Of a DNA stretch of 6,132 bases, positions 1 to 5,451 are shown in pieces (the first letter of the stretch is position 1; each line of letters opens with the position of its first letter). The notes below the pieces were generated by a model. The model did not search any database, was not told the DNA's origin, and saw only the letters and a program-made list of their open reading frames with translations. The translations under genes were made by a program, and so were the position numbers. Source of the stretch: Gammaproteobacteria bacterium (GTDB taxonomy: Bacteria; Pseudomonadota; Gammaproteobacteria; Chromatiales; Sedimenticolaceae); assembly GCA_020445165.1 (NCBI GenBank), contig JAGRHE010000163.1:1-6132 (forward strand), in the 5' to 3' direction.

Positions 1-506
1 CGTTCAATGCCCTGATCTTCGGTGGCCAGGTGATGGCGTACAGCATGGGTCTCGGTTTCGCCAACATGGTCGACCCTGCCAACGGGGTGTCGGTACCGGT
101 GGTGGCGCAGTTCTGGTTGATCCTGGCCATGCTCGCCTTCCTGATGATGAATGGCCACCTGGTCCTGATCGCCGCGATCGTCGACAGCTTCTCGGTGCTG
201 CCGATCGCAACCGACTCGCTGGGGCGTGCCGGGCTCTGGGAACTGCTCGGTTGGGCATCGCGCATGTTTGCCTCCGGCCTGCTGATGGCGATGCCGGTGA
301 TCATCGCCCTGCTGCTGGTCAATATCGGCATGGGCGTCGTGTCACGCGCTGCCCCGCAATTGAACATCTTCGCTGTCGGCTTCCCATTGACGCTGACCAT
401 GGGTTTCGTGCTGATCTGGATCACGCTGCCGCAGGTCATGGCGAATTTCGCCGCCCTGGTCGGACAGACGCTGGAGCAGTCTGTCGCCGTGCTGAACGCA
501 GGATAG
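1..506 (+). CDS. fliR: FliR, flagellar export gate membrane protein (3' part, 5' end outside window)
   Basis: FliR is an inner-membrane component of the flagellar type III export gate, where it assembles with FliP and FliQ into the core channel. The reading frame is already open at the window edge (first whole codon at 3) and runs to a TAG at 504-506, giving 167 residues. The family is usually about 260 residues, so roughly the first 90 are missing. An internal ATG at 30 is not the true start, because the upstream codons (FNALIFGGQV) continue the family sequence. The family hallmarks seen are the MGLGFANMVDP segment, the hydrophobic helix ending in the NGHLVLI segment, and two further long hydrophobic helices (MPVIIALLLVNIGMGVVSR and GFPLTLTMGFVLIWITLP). 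The C-terminal tail is short. It is followed 6 nt later by flhB, as in most gammaproteobacterial fliLMNOPQR-flhB operons. The identity is secure. Confidence 0.95.
   Translation, partial: FNALIFGGQVMAYSMGLGFANMVDPANGVSVPVVAQFWLILAMLAFLMMNGHLVLIAAIVDSFSVLPIATDSLGRAGLWELLGWASRMFASGLLMAMPVIIALLLVNIGMGVVSRAAPQLNIFAVGFPLTLTMGFVLIWITLPQVMANFAALVGQTLEQSVAVLNAG
500..503 (+). promoter_or_regulatory. Ribosome binding site of flhB inside the end of fliR
   Basis: AGGA lies 9 nt before the flhB ATG at 513 and overlaps the last codons of fliR. This spacing supports the chosen start and close coupling of the two genes. Confidence 0.6.
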
Positions 507-512
507 GCTGCC

Positions 513-1646
513 ATGGCTGAGAATCAGGACGGCCAGGAAAAATCCCAGGAACCGACAGCAAAACGCATCAATGACGCGCGTCGCAAAGGCCAGGTTCCAC
601 GGTCGCGCGAACTCAACACCATGGCGATCACGATGCTCGGGCTTGCCAGCATGATTGCCATGGGGCCGCATTTCGCTTCCGGGCTTCACACCCTGTTTGC
701 CGAGCAATTCGTACTCGGACGCAAGGACATCTTCGATCCGGCTGCCATGATGGGTCACCTGGTGACCGCGGTCGGTGATGCGCTGTTCATGCTGCTGCCG
801 TTCTTCGGCGCGATGATGGTGGTCGCGGTCCTGTCGTCGGTCGCGCTGGGTGGCTTCAACGTCAGTTTCGAGGCCATGCAGCCGAAGCTGTCCAAGCTGG
901 ACCCGATCAAGGGCATGAAGAAGCTTTTCTCGGTCAAGGGGCTGATGGAGCTGGTCAAGTCGCTGGCCAAGTTCCTGCTCGTCGGTGGAGCCACCGTGGT
1001 CCTGTTGCAGGCGCTGAGCGACGATCTGCTCGGGCTGAGCAAGATGGATATCACCCAGTCGATTGGCAAAGGCATGACGCTGGTTGCCTGGTCATCGGTC
1101 GCACTGGCGTCGACACTGATCCTGATGGCGCTGATCGATGTGCCGTTCCAGCTCTGGCAGCACAAGAAAGAACTGAAGATGACACAGCAGGAAGTGCGCG
1201 ACGAGATGAAGGAAACCGAGGGCCGGCCTGAGGTCAAAGGCCGCATCCGCCAGATGCAGCGCGAGATCGCACAGCGCCGCATGATGCAGGAAGTGCCCAA
1301 GGCCGACGTGGTGGTGACCAACCCGACCCACTACGCCGTCGCCCTGCGTTACGACCCGGACAAGATGTATGCCCCGGTGGTGGTCGCGCTCGGCAAGGAT
1401 CTGGTCGCGGCCCACATCCGCGAGGTGGCAGAAGCGAACAGCGTGCCACTGGTCGAGGCGCCGGAGCTGGCGCGCGCGATCTACTTCAATGCCGAACTCA
1501 ACCAGGCTATCCCGGCGGCACTGTTCCTGGCCGTCGCGCAGCTGCTCGCTTACGTGTTCCAGCTGCGTGCGTGGCAGGAGCAGGGCGGCGACATCCCGAC
1601 CCCGCCGCAGGAGTACCCGGTGCCGGAGGACTATCAGCATGTTTGA
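513..1646 (+). CDS. flhB: FlhB, flagellar export gate protein and substrate-specificity switch
   Basis: FlhB is an inner-membrane export-gate protein. Its cytosolic domain self-cleaves and switches the apparatus from rod/hook to filament substrates. The 377-residue length is normal for the family. Residues 9-34 carry the typical N-terminal pattern (EKSQEPTAKR, then ARRKGQVPRSRE). Four hydrophobic segments lie near 36-54, 88-112, 152-167 and 188-209. A charged linker (about 216-262, with KKELKMTQQEVRDEMKETEG) leads to the cytosolic domain. The autocleavage motif N270-P271-T272-H273 is intact, so cleavage is expected between N270 and P271. The ATG at 513 places the N-terminal motif correctly and has an AGGA at 500-503, 9 nt upstream, inside the end of fliR. 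The 6-nt gap implies co-transcription and probable translational coupling with fliR. The gene ends in a proline-rich tail. The identity is secure. Confidence 0.97.
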   Translation: MAENQDGQEKSQEPTAKRINDARRKGQVPRSRELNTMAITMLGLASMIAMGPHFASGLHTLFAEQFVLGRKDIFDPAAMMGHLVTAVGDALFMLLPFFGAMMVVAVLSSVALGGFNVSFEAMQPKLSKLDPIKGMKKLFSVKGLMELVKSLAKFLLVGGATVVLLQALSDDLLGLSKMDITQSIGKGMTLVAWSSVALASTLILMALIDVPFQLWQHKKELKMTQQEVRDEMKETEGRPEVKGRIRQMQREIAQRRMMQEVPKADVVVTNPTHYAVALRYDPDKMYAPVVVALGKDLVAAHIREVAEANSVPLVEAPELARAIYFNAELNQAIPAALFLAVAQLLAYVFQLRAWQEQGGDIPTPPQEYPVPEDYQHV

Positions 1647-1650
1647 GTGC

Positions 1651-1798
1651 TTGGGACGCAGAGGGCGCAGAGATACGCAGAGCACACAGAGTTTCTTGTG
1701 CCTGGTGAACCTGTCCACCGCGGCTTGCCGCCGTGGCGACCGCTCGCATTCCAATACCTCTGCGATCTCTGCGCTCCTCTGCGATCTCTGCGTCCCAA
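1651..1798. repeat. 148-bp palindromic intergenic element built of CGCAGAG heptamers (MITE/REP-like)
   Basis: Two 41-nt arms, 1651-1691 and 1758-1798, are inverted copies of each other with 33 of 41 positions matching by hand alignment. The outer 13 bases (TTGGGACGCAGAG) match perfectly. Each arm has four heptamers: CGCAGAG at 1657, 1666 and 1676 and CACAGAG at 1685 on the left, and CTCTGCG at 1758, 1767, 1777 and 1786 on the right. The mismatches lie mostly in the 2-3 nt spacers between heptamers, so the heptamers look conserved and the spacers free. The 66-nt centre carries a smaller hairpin. There is no transposase and no obvious target-site duplication at the edges. The element begins 5 nt after the flhB stop and ends 24 nt before the flhA start. 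From memory, related GCAGAG-rich palindromes are dispersed in many proteobacterial genomes and often cause spurious gene calls. Copy number here is unknown. It may be a non-autonomous mobile element or a REP/BIME-type repeat. Confidence 0.85.
1715..1736. repeat. Inner hairpin of the palindromic element
   Basis: CCACCGCGGC (1715-1724) and GCCGCCGTGG (1727-1736) form a 10-bp stem with one mismatch and a 2-nt TT spacer, in the centre of the larger inverted repeat. In RNA the tip would open to a slightly larger loop. No T-run follows, so it is not a classical intrinsic terminator. Together with the outer arms it would let the flhB-flhA spacer RNA fold into one long stem with a terminal stem-loop. 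Confidence 0.6.
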
Positions 1799-1822
1799 CG
1801 AACGTGGCACGGACCTGACCCA

Positions 1823-3922
1823 ATGGAAGCGATACTGACCAGTTTCAAGTCCTTCGGTGCACGCGGCATGGGTGCGCCGATCGTCGTGCTGATGCTGCTG
1901 GCGATGGTGGTGCTGCCGTTGCCGCCGTTCCTGCTCGATCTTTTCTTCACCTTCAACATCGCCTTGTCGCTGGTCGTATTGCTGGTCACCGTGTACGCCC
2001 TGCGTCCGCTCGACTTCGCCATGTTCCCGTCGGTGTTGCTGGTGGCGACCCTGCTGCGCCTGGCGCTGAACGTGGCCTCGACCCGCGTGGTCCTGCTCGA
2101 GGGTCACAACGGCGGCGACGCGGCCGGTAAGGTGATCGAGGCGTTCGGCGAGTTCGTGATCGGTGGCAACTACGCGGTCGGCCTGGTGGTGTTCCTGATC
2201 CTGGTCATCATCAACTTCGCCGTGGTCACCAAGGGTGCCGGACGCGTGTCGGAGGTTTCGGCACGTTTCACCCTGGACGCGATGCCGGGCAAGCAGATGG
2301 CGATCGACGCCGATCTGAACTCGGGTCTGATCGACCAGGACGAGGCACGCCGCCGGCGCGAAGAGGTGGCACGCGAGGCGGATTTCTACGGTGCGATGGA
2401 TGGTGCGTCCAAGTTCGTGCGCGGAGACGCCGTCGCCGGCATCCTGATCCTGCTGATCAACATCATCGGTGGGCTGGCCATTGGCATGGGGCAGCACGAC
2501 CTCGACCTGGGCACTGCGATGCGCTTCTATGCCCTGCTGACGATCGGTGACGGCCTGGTCGCGCAACTGCCGTCGCTGTTGTTGTCGACCTCGGCCGCGA
2601 TCATCGTCACCCGCGTGTCGACCTCGGAAGACCTTGGCAGCCAGGTCGCCACCCAACTGCTCAATAATCCGCGCGCACTGATGATCACTGCCGGCATTCT
2701 CGTCATGCTCGGCCTGATCCCGGGTATGCCCAACCTGGTGTTCCTGTTGCTCGGCGGCGCGGTCGGCGGACTCGCCTACATGGTGGCCAAGCGTCAGCAA
2801 CAGCCGGCTGCTTCCGATGCCGAGTCGGCTACGCCGGTGGCGGTTCCTGAAACCGGCAGCGACGTGCGCGAACTCACCTGGCAGGACGTGCAGCCGGTCG
2901 ACGTGATCGGTCTCGAGGTCGGCTACCGCCTGATTCCGCTGGTCGACCGGGAGCAGGGTGGTCAGTTGATGAACCGGATCAAGGGCGTGCGCCGCAAGCT
3001 GTCGCAGGAGCTCGGCTTCCTGATCCAGTCGGTGCACATCCGTGACAACCTCGACCTTGCACCGAATGCCTACCGCATCACGCTCAACGGCGTACCGGTG
3101 GGCGAGGCCGAGGTGTTCGTCGACCGCGAGATGGCGATCAACCCGGGCAAGGTGTTTGGTGAACTCAAGGGCACGCCAGGCCGTGACCCGGCATTCGGTC
3201 TCGACGCGGTCTGGATCGATGTCGGCCAGCGCGACCAGGCGCAGACCATGGGCTACACCGTGGTCGATGCCAGTACCGTCGTCGCGACCCATCTGAGCGA
3301 ATTGCTGCAAAGTCACGCGCACGAATTGCTCGGGCACGACGAGGTTCAGCAGCTGCTCGACAACCTGGCGCAGATCGCGCCCAAGCTGGTCGAGGACCTG
3401 GTGCCCAAGTTGCTGCCGCTTGCGGTAGTACTGCGCGTGCTGCAGAACCTGCTGCAGGAGAACGTGCCGATCCGCGACATGCGCACTATTGCCGAAACCC
3501 TGGCCGAGCAGGCGACCAAGACCCAGGATGCGGCCAGCCTGACCGCGGCCGTGCGCGTGGCCCTGGCACGTTCGATCGTGCAGCAGGTGGTGGGCCCGAG
3601 CGGCGAGATCCCCGTCATCGTGCTCGACCCGGCCCTCGAACGCCTGTTGCAGCAGACCCTGGTGAATGCCGGCGAGGATGGTGCCGGCATCGAGCCCGGC
3701 ATGCTCGAACAGCTGCAGACCGCGTTGCAGGGAACGGCCCACCAACAGGAACTGAGCGGCGAGGACAGCGTGTTGCTGGTCGCTGCCGGCATCCGTCAAT
3801 GGATGGCCAAGTTCGCCCGCCACAGCGTGCCGGGTCTGCGCGTGCTGTCTTACAATGAAATTCCGGACAATCGTCAGATCAAGGTCGTCAGTACCATCGG
3901 CCGCAACGAAAGCGCCGCCTGA
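1823..3922 (+). CDS. flhA: FlhA, flagellar type III export gate protein (FHIPEP family)
   Basis: FlhA is the large export-gate protein. Its membrane part is thought to couple the proton motive force to export, and its cytosolic part forms the ring that docks chaperone-substrate complexes. From the ATG at 1823 it has 699 residues, the usual family length. Hydrophobic segments lie near 18-34, 40-60, 66-85, 113-133, 204-224, 234-254 and 285-322. The conserved FHIPEP loop runs from about 135 to 202 (VTKGAGRVSEVSARFTLDAMPG, then KQMAIDADLNSGLID). D202 in the VRGDA motif appears to match the Salmonella proton-related Asp208 (alignment from memory). A polar linker at about 323-350 leads to the cytosolic domain. 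An in-frame ATG at 1733 would add 30 residues, but it lies in the repeat element and its peptide is unlike FlhA. The Shine-Dalgarno sequence is weak (GGA at 1811-1813). An ATG at 1868 is a less likely alternative. Transcription is probably by readthrough from fliR-flhB across the repeat. Confidence 0.96.
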   Translation: MEAILTSFKSFGARGMGAPIVVLMLLAMVVLPLPPFLLDLFFTFNIALSLVVLLVTVYALRPLDFAMFPSVLLVATLLRLALNVASTRVVLLEGHNGGDAAGKVIEAFGEFVIGGNYAVGLVVFLILVIINFAVVTKGAGRVSEVSARFTLDAMPGKQMAIDADLNSGLIDQDEARRRREEVAREADFYGAMDGASKFVRGDAVAGILILLINIIGGLAIGMGQHDLDLGTAMRFYALLTIGDGLVAQLPSLLLSTSAAIIVTRVSTSEDLGSQVATQLLNNPRALMITAGILVMLGLIPGMPNLVFLLLGGAVGGLAYMVAKRQQQPAASDAESATPVAVPETGSDVRELTWQDVQPVDVIGLEVGYRLIPLVDREQGGQLMNRIKGVRRKLSQELGFLIQSVHIRDNLDLAPNAYRITLNGVPVGEAEVFVDREMAINPGKVFGELKGTPGRDPAFGLDAVWIDVGQRDQAQTMGYTVVDASTVVATHLSELLQSHAHELLGHDEVQQLLDNLAQIAPKLVEDLVPKLLPLAVVLRVLQNLLQENVPIRDMRTIAETLAEQATKTQDAASLTAAVRVALARSIVQQVVGPSGEIPVIVLDPALERLLQQTLVNAGEDGAGIEPGMLEQLQTALQGTAHQQELSGEDSVLLVAAGIRQWMAKFARHSVPGLRVLSYNEIPDNRQIKVVSTIGRNESAA

Positions 3923-4048
3923 TCGGCCAGTCGTTTGCGGGTCGTTTCCGGCTCGCGCACCACCCTCAGGGGCGTCGTCAAACTGCCACCAGTCAAGTTA
4001 TCGACGCGCTTGCAACTTTTGCAGGCCGCTGCGCTGGCGCATCGATAG

Positions 4049-4064
4049 TCAATTAACCAATTGA
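4049..4064. promoter_or_regulatory. TCAATT-AACC-AATTGA palindrome, possible FleQ-type activator site
   Basis: A perfect inverted repeat with 6-nt arms (4049-4054 and 4059-4064) and a 4-nt spacer is centred about 75 nt upstream of the predicted sigma-54 start point. From memory, the Pseudomonas FleQ box resembles GTCAAT-AA-ATTGAC. Here the same half-sites GTCAAT and ATTGA occur but are farther apart (6 nt instead of 2). It could be a diverged FleQ-like operator, a site for another enhancer-binding protein, or just AT-rich DNA. Location and symmetry are the support; the binding protein is inferred. Confidence 0.4.
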
Positions 4065-4079
4065 AAAAAAAGAAAAAAA
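4064..4079 (+). promoter_or_regulatory. A8-G-A7 tract, likely bent DNA upstream of the sigma-54 promoter
   Basis: Eight A, one G and seven A follow directly on the palindrome, about 53-68 nt upstream of the predicted start point. This is striking in otherwise GC-rich sequence. A-tracts stiffen or bend DNA, and sigma-54 promoters need looping between activator and polymerase, so an architectural role is reasonable. On the opposite strand it would be a U-run, but no minus-strand gene ends here, so it is not a terminator. Confidence 0.45.
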
Positions 4080-4105
4080 GTTTCCTCTAGTTCGGCGATC
4101 CAGTT

Positions 4106-4121
4106 TGGCGCGCCTCTTGCA
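4106..4121 (+). promoter_or_regulatory. Sigma-54 (RpoN) promoter of the flhF-fleN unit
   Basis: TGGCGCG-CCTC-TTGCA fits the sigma-54 consensus TGGCACG-N4-TTGCW at every position except one (G for A in the -24 element). GG (4107-4108) and GC (4119-4120) have the required spacing. Counting from GC at -13/-12, transcription would start near 4132 and leave a leader of about 120 nt before flhF. Flagellar genes of this class in Pseudomonas and Vibrio depend on RpoN with FleQ/FlrA, which fits the gene context. The start point has not been measured. Confidence 0.8.
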
Positions 4122-4123
4122 GA

Positions 4124-4135
4124 CCTGCATGCAGG
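4124..4135. repeat. 12-bp perfect palindrome over the predicted flhF start point
   Basis: CCTGCATGCAGG is fully self-complementary and covers the predicted +1 near 4132. It could be an operator that blocks initiation, or form a small structure at the RNA 5' end. It could also be chance, since no known regulator is recognised. Confidence 0.35.
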
Positions 4136-4206
4136 CACAGATACAGGCTCCGTGGTCGACGCCGGAACGGCAACGCAACGGACCCTACCGATGCCACCTG
4201 ATTCAG

Positions 4207-4229
4207 CCGTGACCGGTGTGCGATCACGG
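4207..4229 (+). other. Small hairpin in the flhF leader just before the ribosome binding site
   Basis: CCGTGA (4207-4212) and TCACGG (4224-4229) form a 6-bp perfect stem with an 11-nt loop, and a G-T pair can extend it by one. It ends 7 nt before the AGAGGA Shine-Dalgarno sequence of flhF. It might influence ribosome access, but the stem is short and no riboswitch class is recognised. Confidence 0.3.
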
Positions 4230-4236
4230 TACTGCG

Positions 4237-4242
4237 AGAGGA
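4237..4242 (+). promoter_or_regulatory. Ribosome binding site of flhF
   Basis: AGAGGA lies 9 nt before the ATG at 4252. It decides the flhF start in favour of 4252 over the in-frame ATG at 4216, which has no such motif and would add 12 residues unlike FlhF. Confidence 0.7.
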
Positions 4243-4251
4243 AGACCGGCA

Positions 4252-5451
4252 ATGAAGATCAAGCGATTCGTAGCCCAGGACATGCGCCAGGCATTGCGCA
4301 TGGTGCGCGAGGCACTGGGTGAGGACGCGGTCATTCTTTCCAATAAATCGGTTGACGGTGGCGTCGAGTTGACGGCCGCCATCGACCTGGTGGAGGACAC
4401 CAGCGAGGACACGCTCGATCGTGGCATACCGTCACCCGCGCCGCGGGCCGAGGTGCCGCGGCGCCCGACGGCGAAGGCGGCACCGGGCCCGGCGCCATCC
4501 GCGTCGGGCAGCGATGAGGCGCTGGCGGCGATGCGTCGCGAGATGCAGGGACTGCGTCGCTGGATGCAGGCGGAACTGAGCGGCCTGAGCTGGTACGACC
4601 TGGGCCAGCGTGCACCCCATTCACAGGAACTGTTCGGCCGCCTGATGGCACTCGGCACGCATGCCGATCTCGCGCGCAGCCTGACCGAACGCGTTCGCGA
4701 CATCGAGGATATCGACCAGGCCTGGCACAAGGCGCTCTACCTGCTGGCGGCCGAGTTGCCGGTCAGCGAGCCGACAGTGCTGGACAACGGTGGCGTGGTC
4801 GCTCTGGTCGGCCCGACCGGTGTCGGCAAGACGACCACTATCGCCAAGATGGCCGCCCGTTTTGCGCTGCGCCACGGTCATCGCAGCGTCGCCCTGATCA
4901 CCACCGACAGTTTCCGGATCGGTGCCCGCGACCAGTTGCAGACCTATGCCCGGATTCTCAACGTCCCGGTCCGCACCGCAACCAGCGCCGACGAAATGGA
5001 TGCGGCGTTGAATGCCTTGAGCGACCGCCGCCTGATCCTGGTCGATACGGCCGGTATGGCGGCTGCGCACGAGCGGGTTGCCGACCAGCATGAAACCCTG
5101 CTTGCCGCCGGCGGCGCCCTGACCACCCTTTTGACGCTGTCGGCAACCACCGAGGCCGCGGCCGTGCAACGGGCACTGCGGTTGTTTGCCGATTTCCGGC
5201 CCGAGGCCTGCGTACTGACCAAGCTCGACGAGGCGGCCAGCCTCGGTGCGCTGCTCGGTGCACTGGTCCAGGCCGACCTGCCGGCCGCATTTATCACCGA
5301 CGGTCAACGCGTACCCGAGGACCTGCAGCCGGCCCGCGCGCACGCGCTGGTTACACGCGCTGCCGAACTGCTGACACAGAACCCCGTCGGTACCGATGCC
5401 GCATACATGGCCCTGGCCCTGGGAGGGGCAAATCAACATGCTAACGTCTGA
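4252..5451 (+). CDS. flhF: FlhF, SRP-type GTPase for polar flagellar placement
   Basis: FlhF is a signal-recognition-particle-family GTPase that localises at the cell pole and recruits early flagellar components. The 399-residue protein has the family order. A basic N-terminal B domain starts MKIKRFVAQDMRQALRMVRE, with LGEDAVILSNK following. A proline/alanine-rich linker spans about 58-90, then an N-domain helical bundle about 95-180, then the G domain. Visible GTPase motifs are the P-loop GPTGVGKTTT (187-196), TTDSFRIGARDQL (217-229, with D219 and R222), DTAG (265-268), TKLD (323-326) and TDGQRVPEDL (349-358). The residues after DTAG are MAAAHERVADQ, where related FlhF proteins I recall have an SQRD-like sequence. 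The start at 4252 is supported by the N-terminal match and the ribosome binding site. The gene is preceded by a sigma-54 promoter and overlaps fleN by 14 nt, so the two are co-transcribed and probably translationally coupled. The identity is secure. Confidence 0.96.
   Translation: MKIKRFVAQDMRQALRMVREALGEDAVILSNKSVDGGVELTAAIDLVEDTSEDTLDRGIPSPAPRAEVPRRPTAKAAPGPAPSASGSDEALAAMRREMQGLRRWMQAELSGLSWYDLGQRAPHSQELFGRLMALGTHADLARSLTERVRDIEDIDQAWHKALYLLAAELPVSEPTVLDNGGVVALVGPTGVGKTTTIAKMAARFALRHGHRSVALITTDSFRIGARDQLQTYARILNVPVRTATSADEMDAALNALSDRRLILVDTAGMAAAHERVADQHETLLAAGGALTTLLTLSATTEAAAVQRALRLFADFRPEACVLTKLDEAASLGALLGALVQADLPAAFITDGQRVPEDLQPARAHALVTRAAELLTQNPVGTDAAYMALALGGANQHANV
5422..5426 (+). promoter_or_regulatory. 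Ribosome binding site of fleN inside flhF
   Basis: GGAGG within the longer GGGAGGGG (5421-5428) lies 11 nt before the fleN ATG at 5438, inside the last codons of flhF. This strong purine-rich site supports 5438 as the start. Confidence 0.65.

Larger units (their letters stand above)
3923..4251. other. 329-nt non-coding region between flhA and flhF (promoter region)
   Basis: No convincing gene lies here. Short open frames in it look nothing like conserved proteins. Just after flhA there is an 8-bp stem with two G-T pairs (3937-3944 with 3949-3956, loop TTTC), but no T-run follows, so a terminator is not supported. Further in, the GC content drops sharply around 4045-4085, where a palindrome and an A-rich tract sit upstream of a sigma-54 promoter. 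The remaining 120 nt to flhF would be the 5' leader. The region therefore seems to separate flhA from a new flhF-fleN transcription unit, though some readthrough from flhA remains possible. Confidence 0.7.

Noticed and set aside
1652..1667. TGGGACG-CAGA-GGGC in the left arm of the repeat, with GG and GC at sigma-54 spacing.
   Set aside because: The -12 box is GGGC instead of TTGC and the -24 box is off consensus. The sequence is explained by the repeat heptamers.
1651..1798. CRISPR array, because of short repeated units.
   Set aside because: Units are 7 nt with 2-3 nt spacers in inverted arms; there are no 24-40 nt direct repeats with unique spacers and no cas genes.
1805..1820. TGGCACG-GACC-TGACC just before flhA, with a perfect sigma-54 -24 element.
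   Set aside because: The -12 element lacks the required GC, and the start point would fall inside the flhA coding sequence.
1634..3823. A 729-residue open frame on the minus strand, antisense to flhA.
   Set aside because: It is a shadow of the GC-rich flhA codons: its product is rich in His, Gln, Arg and Asp without domain patterns, and flhA on the other strand is unmistakable.
3937..3956. Possible rho-independent terminator after flhA.
   Set aside because: The stem has two G-T pairs and no T-run follows it.
3977..4052. Three GTCAA words (3977, 3992, 4048) as a regulator half-site array.
   Set aside because: The words are short, spacing is irregular (15 and 56 nt), and only the third belongs to a palindrome; chance is likely.
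4207..4229. CRP-like site (GTGA...TCAC) before flhF.
   Set aside because: The spacing between halves is 11 nt instead of about 6-8, and a promoter-distal place next to the ribosome binding site does not suit activation.
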